A model generated the notes under the pieces. The model saw only the letters and a list, made by a program, of their open reading frames with translations, had not been told where the DNA came from and did not search any database. Positions 10,890 to 22,704 of a DNA stretch of 64,000 bases are shown here, in pieces. Made by a program: the position numbers and the translations under genes. The stretch is from the NCBI GenBank assembly GCA_965153455.1, contig OZ234494.1, positions 24,242,001 through 24,306,000 of the forward strand, written 5' to 3'. The stretch's first letter is position 1, and the number at the start of each line of letters is the position of its first letter. This stretch comes from Sphagnum compactum. Lineage: Eukaryota; Bryophyta; Sphagnopsida; Sphagnales.

Positions 10890-13800
10890 CTAAGGTGACT
10901 TGGTATCTGCAATTGGAACCCGGACATAAAGTTGGCCATACAGTGTTACCACTGCTGATGTTTGATGAGCATTGATGCGTGAAGGCAAGGTTATAACCTG
11001 CATTAGTACCACCCACAAATATGGTGTTTCAGAGTTAGCCTCAACTTGGTGAAGATCACTGTTCTCATAGGGGGGAGTCATGACCCTCCACAATTTTGAC
11101 ATCATTAGCCAACAGGATTTGAAATGGCATCTGACTATGTAGAAGCCTATGACTCCACCTGATCTCCCTAAACTTTCAGATAAGAGCCTTTACCTTTCTG
11201 AAAGGAGTGACACCCCAAGGATTATCGGGATCCTCAGGCATCCCTGCAATAACAAGCCTGCCACCTGGCTCACACTGGATTCGTACCTGCCATTACAGAA
11301 CACTTTTTACATGCCTTGGCATCGCACATCTCTGTCACAATAGACTAGTCCATTCAACATCCCATCTCTCTCTCTCTCACACACACACACATATGAAGCT
11401 TCTTCCCCTGAGCTCCTCTTTGGTTAAGGCAGTTCCTCAAAGCAGATATTTCACAGATGAACAATTTGACACCAGTGGGGAATAAGAGTCAAACCTCCTC
11501 ACGAGCCAGTCCAGGAACAAGGGCATAAATCTCAAAGCAATCTACCTGCAAATTGACCAAAACTTTGCCTAGTCAGTGGCACAGCTTAACACATTCAATT
11601 TATGAGGAAGGCATAGTCATGCATGTTTGGCATTATAACCATTTCATTCAATTCTGAAACAAAGCATCCAGACTATGTTTGCGAGAGTTAGCCAGCTTCA
11701 ATTGTAACCTGGTTAACAAAAAAGTGAGTGTGAAGATACAACTGCCAAAAAGCAGTGAGGCCCCGAGAGAAGACAAGACAGGTAATGGGACTCACATGTT
11801 TGTGGACATTGATCTTAACCCAGTCCGCTTTGGGACCCTCATCAACTATATGGGGTTCAAAAGCAGTCACAATCCCATCATTCTGCTTTGCCTTCACTGG
11901 GTGCCTCACAGAATCATGCTTCAAACTTCTCTTTCCTGTGCTTGCTACTGCTGAGTTGCTGGGTGGGCTTTGTTCCGTCAACCGTGGTCTCCCCTGTGCT
12001 CGTACAGCTTTCACTGCTCGCTCCAGCACAGTTGATGCTCCCTTTCTCTTTACCCCAGTTCCTGCTGCATTTCAACCCTTGCTCCCATGGTCATATCCAT
12101 TTATTCCAAACCTGGTCTCTCCAAGTGCAGCTAAGAAAGACTTTCACCAGCTCAAGGTCCAGAATAGTCCTAGCTGACTTACCACTGATTTATATGAGAA
12201 CTGACCTACAAGTTCAGCAGGTACTGAAGAGATTCATCAACAAAGACTTCACTGTTTTCCATCTCTAATGTATGTCATAACTCTGGGAAGAACATGTATG
12301 CCTCAAGGTATGCCTCTCACAAGGGAAAGAGGACCACAAGGAGTTGAACATTTGTTACCAATACTTGTCAACTTCTTCTCCTTCTTTGTATGCTTCCCGC
12401 CAGAGGCTTTTTCCTATGATACAAAAAGCAATCAGACCAACAGAAAGATACTGCACAAGGTCATTCTCAAAATGACATATCACCAGACCTCAGTCAAGAC
12501 CATCTTGACACTGGAATCAACAGCCTGAAAGTCTAAATTGAGGATTAAAAAATCACAAAATGTTTGCCCATCCAGGGTATCTATACAATGTTCAGTTCAG
12601 TTCAGCCAGTAATTGACAAATTAAATTGCTATAAGGAATTCTTCAACTACTCTGCCACCTAAGCAACCAAAAAAATTCCACTTACACTTGTATCTTTAGC
12701 ATCCCCATTGCCTGTGCGTTGAGAGTGCCAGCCCTGCATTGCACGTGCAGCTGCATCTCGTCTGGCTCGTCCTGAACTAGATACACCTCCAGGACTTGCC
12801 TAAAAAATCAGCATTTGAGGCATAGTCAAGCACCTGATGGACTTCTCAAACAACTGTGGTGACATCCATAAGCAGAGTTGTAACTAGTAGATGTATGTTG
12901 CTGAACTGTTTGAGATGCAATCTGATGATGCAACTCAAAAAGTAAAGAAAGGATTGGTACATTGGCTGTAGGTGTAGCAGGAGACCCTGTGCCCTGGGCA
13001 TCCATCTGCAGAAAGGAGCTATCCATTTGTCCTGGCCTGTGACTATTTCCAGACCCTGGAACCCCTGTCTTGTACCTCTCATAGTCCAGCAATGCCTGCA
13101 GTGTCAAGTTTTGTCAGGTCTACCCAGTTAACAAGTTGTGAAGCCCTAACTGAAATATCCTGCCAAGCAATACAACATTCTCTTATTTTCTTCCAATTGA
13201 AACTTGAAGATCAACAAAACCCATGACCAGGAATGTTGAGTGCTTCTACCTTTTCATAAAAGCCACGGAATGACCATGAAATGGTTGTACATGTCCTGAA
13301 GCATTTCCATCCACAACTGTCAGCCTATCTTTACAAGGTAGTTCTTCAGGTCTGCCAGTAAACTGGGAGATGGAATGCCATGACCAATACATTCTGATCC
13401 ATGTGCAACAAAAAAAAGGAGAGAAAAGCACATTCATTGAACACTAGTGCCACCGTCAATTCTCCTGTGCAACCCACCCTTTACTAACTACAGGAAGGAG
13501 AGAAGGTTCCTAATGCCAACACCCAGATTGTATGAGACTCCAAATGCGGAAATATTGACATATATATCATCCAAGTGAAACAAAAGAATGCTGCTTACTT
13601 AGGTGGTTTGAACTCTTCGCCAACCCTCCGCCAGAGCTTGCTGGCTGTAACCTACACAATGCAGATTGAGGCACACAGCCCGAATGAAACAAGCCACTTG
13701 CATTGGCATTAGAGGTAGCCCACCCATATACAGCAGGTGGAGGTGCAGGAGTGGTTTCTATCCTTGCATGCCTTAGTGTGGGATTGATGGAAGTCCTCAG

Positions 13801-15573
13801 AGTTACATAGCAGGCTCTTAGACCAGCTGTGCTGTAGTATACTCTTAGGTATCCCAGATCTTCTTGTGGACTACATGCTGTAATTCCCAGCACCATGAAA
13901 ACCTCTATAAAGGTTCCTCCTTGTCCATGCCAACAGAAAAACTTTGTCATCAAGCACTATGGTATGGAAGCATACATGATCATGGCCGCCAAGCCTGGTA
14001 ACCACTCTCCAAAGCCTGCACACAACCATCCAAAGAAGAAGCTCTCAGTCGCTACAGTTTGACAGATCAACACCTCTTACCATTGTTGAGGTCCTCTCTG
14101 ACCCTGGTTCTGCATGTCTTAAGTCATCAGATCTGGTTAGTAGTAGTCATTGTCCAGTGCAACACTACTTCAGGTCAAGCTCTAACTCAAAGCACTCATT
14201 TTTCTTTTCTGGTTCTTTGCATGTAAAACATAGGATCTGATCATATAAAGTGCTCAAGCATACTTTTTCTAGTGTGGGCACATTTCAGGACCACTAAAGA
14301 GTGCAGGAGCTTGGTATTCCTCATATCTTGTAATCAAATGAAATCTGGTGCTGCTAAGAGAAGAAATCACTAACTTGAGCACATTCAACTCAAGTCCATA
14401 AAATTTTGGTGGCTTGTACTCCATATTCCTTTGCTTGAAGAAATGCTCCAGCTCCTCAACAAATTCCATCTGCTCTTCTGCTGTACCCTCTGCATTATCA
14501 CCTTGGATTTCCTTGTGTTCCCCTCCCTGTTCCTCTTCCTGTTCCTCCTCCTGCTCCTCTTCCTGTTCCTCCTCTTGTTCCTCCTCCTCCTCCATCTCCC
14601 CTGCTTCATTGGTTGGGGAATCATCCATGTTCTCAGTCCCAAGTTCTTGACCCTCCTCTGCATTTTCATTGTCTGCTTCAATCACTTCATCAACCATCTC
14701 CTCTGCCAACTCATCTGCGAGCTCTGCTGCCATCTCATCAGCCAATCTTTCTGCCATCTCATCCACCATTCTATCAGCTATTTTATCTCCCGGTTTTGTG
14801 GCCATTCCACCAGCTACTTTACTAGCAATGGTGGTGAGGCCTTCATGGGTACGTGCCACCTCTTTATTGTTCATCTTTTCTTCATCAACTGCAACACCCT
14901 TGTGACTCTCATCCTCCACCAACCCAGATGCTGTTTCCACCATCTCAGTGCCTGATTCAACTGGAGCTTCTTTGCACATTGATGAATCACCAAATACCTC
15001 AATCAATTTGGCATTCTCTGACTTCTTTTCTTTGCCCTCCACTTCTTCTGCCTGGGTGTTGTGCACATTTATGGACTCATATTCTTCACCAGCTTTATCA
15101 ACATTGACCACATTTATGTTTTGCTCCACCACTTCACTTTCTTTCATGTTCATCTTCTCCCCCTCCAGCTCTTTTAGTTCTGGAGAAGGATTCGCCTCCA
15201 CATCTGTGTCCCCATTGTCAACCTTAATGTTCTCGTGCTCAAGCATCCTTGACTCATCTGACTTTGGGTTTTCAGTGTCACCTCCATTTCTAACTTCCTG
15301 TTCCCCAACAATATCAGCATCAGCAACTCCCTCCAGCAAAACAGGTTGAGAGTTGGTCTCACACCCAGTTTGTTGCTCTGCGACTATTGTATCTGCCTTC
15401 CCACCTTTCATGGGGCTTACTAAAGGACCATCCAAGAAAGCACCTACAGAAGAAACCTGCTTCAACAGCTCTAACTCTTCAGGTCTTTCTTCAGGTCTTC
15501 CATTCTCAAGTGCAGACACTGGCTGCTGCTGAGCCCGTAATGCTATTTGACTACCATCAGCCACCTCCGTCAT
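10890..15573 (-). CDS. ARID domain plus alpha-crystallin (Hsp20) domain nuclear protein, ARID3/5/6-like
   Basis: The exons are 15573-14375, 14015-13976, 13651-13599, 13295-13250, 13095-12961, 12799-12686, 12413-12359, 12061-11796, 11545-11495, 11286-11194 and 10997-10890. All join in phase with GT-AG borders to give 719 residues. Residues 1-365 are acidic and low-complexity, with a repeated DEMAxxLADE helix (266-299) and a Glu/Gln tract (327-350). The ARID DNA-binding domain spans about 366-456: FVEELEHFF, KPPKFYGLELN, LWRVVTRLGG, KLWRRVGEEFKPPK, FYEKALLDYERY. A conserved linker block RRDAAARAMQGWHSQR follows. The C-terminal alpha-crystallin domain runs from DWVKIN (about 626) through CFEIYALVPGL and NPWGVTPF to LYVRVPI. 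Plant proteins with this pairing (ARID3, 5 and 6 types) are nuclear, and ARID proteins have been reported in the PEAT chromatin complex; membership here is inference. Exon 8 has a tandem CAGCAG acceptor. Confidence 0.93.
11364..11391. repeat. (CT)n(CA)n microsatellite in ARID intron 9
   Basis: A CT run followed by a CA run, lying between exons 9 and 10 of the ARID gene. Confidence 0.9.
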
Positions 15574-16274
15574 CCCACGCTACCACCACCCTCTTCCCAA
15601 GACACCAGCAGGTGGTGCACAGCAGAACCTCTATTTAAGCAATCTTGTTCCGGTGCTCACTGCCATGAAAGAAAAAAGATTGAGTGAAACCCCAACAATA
15701 AGAACCCCACAAAAAACATAGTATAAAGAAACAACCAAAAGCCCTCAAACAAAACAACTGAACACTGGCACACAACACAGAGCATCATCTCAAACCCCCC
15801 GCCCAAAAAAAACCTCTTCTTTGCCAACAATGTACCTTACCAAGAAAAAAAGAATCCACAACAAAACAAAACCCTAAAGAGATGGCTACAAACCTATGCT
15901 GTTGAAACAACAGCAACAACTGCTGTCATCCATACAACAAAAAACACTGCCTTTCTCTAGAGGTCAAGAGAACAGAAACCAGGAAAAAAACTAAAAAAGA
16001 AAAAAGCAGCCAAGAAACCCCATCAAAGAAAGAGATGGAAAACCAGCAGTTTCACAAACAAGAAAAGTTCAATTTTCGAGAAGACAAAAGACAACAAAAC
16101 CTTCCACTCTCTTTTTCACAAAACGAAACAAAAAAAAACAGTTGCTGCAAGCAACTCTCACATGAACCAAACCAAAACAAAGCCAAACCCTCCCCCCTCA
16201 CTACTTCCCAAAAAGAAGGCAAAGAAAATATGGTAAACAGATGGAGGAGAACCAGAAAACACAAACACCGAAGC

Positions 16275-16304
16275 AGAAGAAGAAGAAGAAGAAGAAGAAG
16301 AAGA
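16275..16304. repeat. (GAA)n trinucleotide repeat
   Basis: About 10 GAA/AGA units on the + strand, upstream of the ARID start codon. Confidence 0.95.
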
Positions 16305-16481
16305 TAACAAAGAAAAGGGAAAAGAACCACCATAAAAAACAACAACAATAACAGCCGTGGCGTTAACAATAATGATTATATATACCTTGTTGTTCCCCTT
16401 CTCTTCCTTCTGCGTCGCGCCAGCACTCCTGCCGTCTTCGTCACTGCCTTCATGAGCAATGCTTGCAAGAAGTTGTGAGCC

Positions 16482-16483
<2 letters not shown>

Positions 16484-16513
<30 letters not shown>
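16484..16513. repeat. (CTG)n trinucleotide repeat
   Basis: About 10 CTG units on the + strand (CAG on the ARID gene strand), in the presumed ARID 5' leader. Confidence 0.95.
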
Positions 16514-16581
16514 GGTCGCAAGTGCAGAAACGCCATAGCCATCGCTGTGCAAAGCTTTGTGCGTGTAAAAGAGAGCATAGA

Positions 16582-16725
16582 GACAAAAGACAGATTTTAT
16601 TTTTTTTTTAACTAGTTTTTTTATTTAATTTATTTTCCGGGTTTCTTTTTGTTTCCTACAGACAAAAACAGATTTTATTAATTTTATTAATTTATTTTAA
16701 TTTTATTTTCCGGGTTTCTTTTGGG
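16582..16725. repeat. Tandem duplication (about 75 bp) upstream of the ARID gene
   Basis: Copy 1 (16582-16658) and copy 2 (16660-16725) both contain ACAGATTTTATT and ATTTTCCGGGTTTCTTTT with about 75-bp spacing. The duplication is about 1 kb upstream of the ARID start codon, at the likely promoter. Confidence 0.8.
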
Positions 16726-16817
16726 TTCTGCTCTTCTTCTTTTTCTGGGTTTAAAAGAAATGATTATTTTGTGTGCAGTGTTTTAATTCCTGCCCGTCTT
16801 GTCCTTCCCGAAGCTAC

Positions 16818-17560
16818 TCATGTTCCCAAAAGGGATTTCCCATGTCTGTTCCTCATGTTCCCAAAAGAGGTTCCTCTGGCATGTCTATGTTCCTCATGTT
16901 CCCAAAAGAGGTTCCTCTGGCATGTCTATGTTCCTCATGTTCCCAAAAGAGGTTCCTCTGGCATGTCTATGTTCCTCATGTTCCCAAAAGAGGTTCCTCT
17001 GGCATGTCTATGTTCCTCATGTTCCCAAAAGAGGTTCCTCTGGCATGTCTATGTTCCTCATGTTCCCAAAAGAGGTTCCTCTGGCATGTCTATGTTCCTC
17101 ATGTTCCCAAAAGAGCTTCCTCTGGCACGTCTATGTTCCTCATGTTCCCAAAAGAGGTTCCTCTGGCATGTCTATGTTCCTCATGTTCCCAAAAAGAGGG
17201 TTCTCCATGTCTGGTCCTCATTCTCTTTCATGTGCTTCTCAAAGCTTATCTATTCTCATGTTCCCTAAGGGTTCCCTCATGTTCTGCTCCTTCATGTTCC
17301 TTCATCAAACGTACTCTCATGTTCCTTCGGGGGGGTTCCATTTTCATTGTGTTTTTTTCATGTTCTTTCATGTCCTCCTTGGAGTTAATCTTATGTTCCC
17401 AAAGGGTTCCCCATTTTTATGTTCCTTCATAGTTCTTTCATGTCCTCCCCAAAGCTATTCTCATGTTCCTAAGAGTTCCCCATATTCGATTCCTCATGTT
17501 CTTTCATGCCCTCCTCAAAGCCCATTATTCCCTCATGTTCCACACATTCAATGTTATGTA
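16818..17560 (+). repeat. 41-bp minisatellite with degenerate tail
   Basis: Nearly identical 41-bp units run from about 16861 to 17195. The word CCAAAAGAG recurs at 16861, 16902, 16943, 16984, 17025, 17066, 17107 and 17148, and a variant follows at 17189. A 35-bp variant unit precedes the array. From 17200 to 17560 the array decays into irregular CATGTTCC-containing repeats. Because 41 is not a multiple of 3 and the unit has no stop in any register, all three + frames stay open. The resulting frames are artefacts of the repeat. Confidence 0.95.
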
Positions 17561-17701
17561 GCATTGAATCCTATGTGGATGCTTAATACATTGGCATGAA
17601 AAAATAAAATTCAATGGTAGCAACTAATGTAGTTACCATCTAATCTAGTAAATGTGGAGATTTTGGAATGAAAATTAAATGTTAATTTACATTTAAAAAT
17701 T

Positions 17702-18078
17702 GTCCAAAAAACTAAACGATAATTTAACACTCTCATTTAATAATCTCATGTTATATTGAATTGCAACATCACACTTCAAAATTGATGTTTCTTGCAATCT
17801 TGTGATAACAACAATCAGAGCAACAACGTCCAAAAAACTAAACGATAATTTAACACTCATTTAATAATCTCATGTTATATTGAATTGCAACATCACACTT
17901 CAAAATTGATGTTTCTTGCAATCTTGTGACAACAACAATCAGAGCAACAACGTCCAAAAAACTAAATGATAATTTAACATTCTCATTTAATAATCTAATG
18001 TTATACTGAATTACAACATCACACTTCAAAATTGATGTTTCTTGCAATCTTGTGACAACAACAATCTGAGCAACAACA
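17702..18078 (+). repeat. Three-copy tandem repeat, about 125-bp unit
   Basis: Copies start at GTCCAAAAAACTAAA (17702, 17828, 17952), with periods of 126 and 124 bp. Each contains ATCACACTTCAAAATTGATG and TTTCTTGCAATCTTGTGA. The last two copies share the ACAACAACAATC ending. No coding capacity was seen. Confidence 0.93.
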
Positions 18079-18846
18079 ACACCACACCCCAAAAAAATTC
18101 TTATAGTCTTATAGCAATAACAACAATAATAATCATGATAACACCATCATAATTTTTAAAATGTTTCTCACAATCTTGTAATAACTAAAATAGTACGAAC
18201 AAAATTGCATTCCCAATTGAACTTGTAAAACATTAGTTCAACAATATCATTTTGTTGCAAAAAGGTTCTGTTGGTTTAAAGATTACTGAAGAAATGGTTG
18301 GTCATAAATTTGGAGAGTTTGCTTCTACACGAAAACCCTCTTCCTCTGGGAAGAGAGCTTGAACAACAAAGACTATTTATTTGTCATGACAATCATTTTT
18401 GCAACAACATGAAACAACTTTTGTAGTAACAATAGAATAACATGGAGGCATATGGCAATGAAATTGCTTACAACCATATTCCTATATAATCCATATTAAG
18501 AACTCATGCATGCAAACAAAATGCAAAAGAAATTGATTAGTACAAAAAGCATTGACAAAATCGTAGTTCATTTCAAAATATTACACGTGCTTTCTTGAAA
18601 ATCAATAATGACAATTCAAGAATACTCAAAAAAAAATATGTTGAACTACCACAAGTCAACACAAAGGAACCCATAAAAAAATGTATTAAATCAAACAACA
18701 TTAAAAAATTTGTGTCAAAATTGTATGAAAATTGTTGAAATGATAGGTTGTTGTGACCTTAATCTTAAGTTCATGACCAAGGCAAGACTAAAGGGATTAA
18801 GTTGAGAAAGGAGCCCAAGCCTTTGAGCAAATCGAGGATGATGAAA

Positions 18847-18875
18847 ACACATTTTCACATGAAGTGAAAATGTGT
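18847..18875. repeat. Perfect 12-bp inverted repeat (hairpin)
   Basis: ACACATTTTCAC is followed by a 5-nt gap and its exact reverse complement. It lies in the AT-rich desert with no gene nearby. Confidence 0.85.
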
Positions 18876-21800
18876 GGGGAATATATTATTATTTTAACAT
18901 ATTTCCTTAAAACCACCATGCCTTAATGAAGTGCATACTCAAGGGTATGTAAAATTATATTATACTCATAACCTTAGACATATGTAAGAAATATCCATAC
19001 CCAAAGCTAGACATGTTTTGGCATTCAAATAAAACAAATTAAGTGTATATGATTTAAACCTTAAACTTTGTTAGTTCTATTAAATAAATAGGGTGCTTCT
19101 AGGAAAAAATATTTATTTTTGTTGCAATTAGCCAATTTGATTGGGCCATCACAGGAAAAAACCAAAAAAAAACTAAATCTTTGGAAGCCCCCCAAAATAT
19201 ATGTTTGTATGTGAATATGTAGGACCTCCTCTTTGGCTCACCTATATAAATGAAAAGGTGAGAACTTTGAACAAACCATAATTGATAAAATTGAGGATTG
19301 TATAACATGTTGTAAAAGTGCACATGTTAGGAATGGTAGGTGTGTGATAAGAATATATTTCAAGCAAAACACCCCCAACTTTGGAAGGCCATAACTTGCA
19401 TGTATGTACTAAACAAAATTGGACAATTCAAAAGTTTATTGGAACAATTGATAATGAGATACAAATTATCTTTAAACTCCATCACCAACCAAGCATAAAC
19501 CATGACACCATTTTATTTTATACATTAAATGTTCATTTATAAGCATGTTTATCTTAATCAAGGATGAATCAATCACTTTGATTTTTTTCATTCTGACATC
19601 GGATTTGGCCTTTAAAATTTCCCAAAATGTGGAAAATATTTTCCTTCATTTTTAATTAAACAAATAAATATTACACATGCCCATTTTTACCCCAAGAAGG
19701 GGTATATGATAAAAAGCATTACCTAGACACTACCCATCTATCCAAAACATTTAACTTTTGTATACCCAAACCCTAACCTAATAAAAAAAATTGAATGTTA
19801 ATATACCTTTACCCAATGGGTGAATAAATTGAATATATATAACCTTACCCAATAATATATCAAAAAAATACTTGCACAACATTGATTGAAATTATCAAGG
19901 AGTCCAAAGTCTTTGGAATGGGAATTCTTCATGGTTAAAACATGTCCAAATGGAGTGAAGTTTGACTCGTTAAAAAGACTTTGTTTAATATTACAAAATA
20001 ATGTGATGATATCTTCAAAACATTCATGTTTTGCATGAGTTATGGTGATTTGAAAGGTTGGAACAAAATTTGCCAAAATGATTTTGATTGTTCAAAATGT
20101 TAGTTTGAATGAGCAAATCATGACAAATTGAAAAACTTAATATGACATTTAAAGGTTATTTTTAATAGCTACAATCATAATTTCATGTTCAATTTGGTTA
20201 CATTACATGAAAATTATGTATAATTGAAGGACAAGAAATTGACTCAATTTCAAGAAAGAAATTTGGGAATCCCAAGAAAAATATCATTTTGATGAGGGGC
20301 CCATGGAAACATATCATATTCTACAAGGAGAAAGGTGGTGCCTTTTTCGAATTCAAGCTATGATAAAATGTGTTTGTGTCCATGAAGAGTTTATAACCTA
20401 AATTTGGTTCAAAATTCCACTAATTGGACATTCTTTGTTTGTTTGTCTTATTGAAATGTTTGAGATGCATTCATGAGACATTCTTCACAATCTCATCCTA
20501 AAGTTCTTGCACCACTTTGTCCATTGCCAGGAACCAAAGAGCACACCTTAGATTGTTGGTCATATTATATTGTTGTTGCCAAGACTAAAAAACCTTAACA
20601 CTAAGACCAACTAAACAACCTAGGATTGTGCCATACCTAGAAGTTGTGAGGATTAGGTGTGTAGTGATTGCAATCACCATGTTGGGAAAATGGAGATGAT
20701 TTCCTCAGTGTGCAAATAGTTTCAATAAAAGGTGACATTGTATGATAATTGAAAATTAACTACAAGTTACATAACATGGAATGCAAGGTGTGGCTATAAT
20801 TTTATCACATCATTGTACCATCAATGTAGTAACACACATCACATTGGAGGTGTAGATGACACTTTCAATATTTCAATCCATCAAGAGGCAACTATCCATG
20901 ATGTGAAAACTAGTGTTGAGAAAACCTACCTCTAAGTGTGGCCTACCTTTAGTTTGTAATATAAGCAAACTAACTTAAATTACACGCTACTTCACACTAC
21001 TAATGATGATCAACTAATTTTTCCTTCTTCCTATGTTTCCATATGATTTCCAATGGTTTATCATTATTTATGTCAATCTCAAATTTAGTTTAATTTGAAT
21101 TAATACAAATATCATGAACATGAAAATGCACATTAATTTGCCTTTTCATATCTATTATTTTGGGTAGCTTGGGAAAGGAATGAAGAAGTTTGGCTTGAAA
21201 ATGAAGGTGTAATTATCAACCAAGCAACCATGTTGGGATTGTCTTGGTGATGACTTTTGAACCCTATATTTGCTTCACCTAAATTGGTTTCAATTATCAC
21301 CATCAGAAGAATTGTAATTCTATCCATGGAAGCATTCATTTTTCCCTTCACAAAATGTGCCAAGATCTTAAATTTAACTATTGTGGACCAAGCTCACTAT
21401 ATTTTTGGGCATGTTTTTTAACTTCCTTATAACTTTCACATCATTATCAAAACATATTTATTATCTTCAGGCATTAACATAGGAGTTTTTCCTCCCTTCT
21501 TTTTGGGTACAATTTGTTCATGTTATTGTATTCATCGAGGATTCTTTGGTCATGGTTGAATGTAGATTATTATGCCCATAATGATTTAGGTTCAACCTCT
21601 TGAACTAATATTTGGACCTTCCTTCCAAATTCAATTTAATTACTTAAATGTTTTTGTCAACATTAAACTTTCTCACATCAATATACTCTCAATATGCTCA
21701 CACCAATCATATTCATACTTTATTCCATAAAAAGTTATTTAAAGCTTGTGAGGTAATCATCTTACCACACAAATTCCAAAATTAACATCAATGTTTGCTA

Positions 21801-22665
21801 TATATTTAAAAAGTCCTTTAACAAATAAAATTAAGTCCAAGTTTAGTTGTTCCACAACAACCAACCTATTTAATTCATACTATAAACAATTTTATTGTGT
21901 TAGAATAAATCAATTACAAAACATTAATGTCTCTTTTCATTAATGTTCAACATATGAATTAATTAGATTAAAACCTACAATATCTATTTGCAAAATTTGA
22001 TGTCTTTCTTCAAACATCCTCTACATTTAGAATCAATACTTAGGTGCAAATGGAATAACACAAGTCACACTTGCCTACTTAGGGGACTGTTTTTGAGGGA
22101 ATATTTATTAAAAAATTCTCAAAAAAAATTTCAATTTTTTTTTAAAAATCTTGAAATTTCTTTTTATACTACTATGTCAAGGTTTATGTAAAATACTTCA
22201 AAAAAAATATTTCATTTTCAAAAGTTTGGAACCCCATTTACAAATAAATTTTGTGTTTAAGAACAACCATTAGAAAGTTTAATGAGTGTTTTTGCGAAAT
22301 TTTTATTCATTGGATATTTTTCAAATTAATTCACATGTTTCAATGATACATTAGGGACTTTACAATATAAAAAAATATTATACTTCAACACCAAATTAAA
22401 TCGCCACTTCTAAATGTGAAAAATTAAACAAACATTACACTTGATGTGGTTCCTATTTGTGTGATTGCACCCACCCTAACATGCATGGTAAGAAATGCAA
22501 CAAAACTTGTAATCCTTATGTCATGTATTCTTGGCACTACCTTATTATGTTCATTTGTTTTCATGCAATGCAATTAAAATATGATCTATGGCAGGAAACA
22601 AAATAGTGTAAATAATTTCATATTGGTTGAATTCAATCAATACTTGACGAACATTACTTGTTTTT

Positions 22666-22704
22666 AATCAACATCACACAATAATGTTATGTGTGATGTT
22701 GATT
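22666..22704. repeat. Perfect 15-bp inverted repeat (hairpin)
   Basis: AATCAACATCACACA is followed by 9 nt and then its exact reverse complement. It could be an element terminus, the core of a miniature element or a foldback. Confidence 0.85.

Larger units (their letters stand above)
15574..16560 (-). promoter_or_regulatory. Probable 5' leader of the ARID gene
   Basis: On the minus strand this stretch upstream of the ATG is pyrimidine-rich, with a CTT run (16275-16304) and a CAG run (16484-16513). Both are common in plant 5' leaders. No upstream coding exon was recognised and no TATA box is obvious. A leader intron is possible but not provable here. Confidence 0.4.

Noticed and set aside
12062-12160. 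Upstream acceptor for ARID exon 8 near 12133
   Set aside because: It would be in phase but runs into an in-frame TGA before the conserved block.
11755-12177. Forward frames over ARID exon 8
   Set aside because: They are antisense to a confirmed exon with strong family similarity and show none of their own.
12834-12960. Continuation of ARID exon 5 to about 12834
   Set aside because: The frame is open and looks plausible, but the gap to the next exon would be only about 34 bp and the phases would not match. Ending at 12961 gives a normal intron and restores phase.
14414-15107. Long forward frames rich in Ser, Cys and Leu
   Set aside because: They are antisense to the acidic repeat exon of the ARID gene, whose codon pattern leaves the other strand open.
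16861-17195. CRISPR-like array
   Set aside because: Units are contiguous 41-bp tandem copies with no unique spacers, in a plant nuclear context.
16771-17599. Three overlapping forward frames of 165-266 codons
   Set aside because: All are produced by the 41-bp repeat, whose period and composition keep every frame open. The peptides are rotations of one another.
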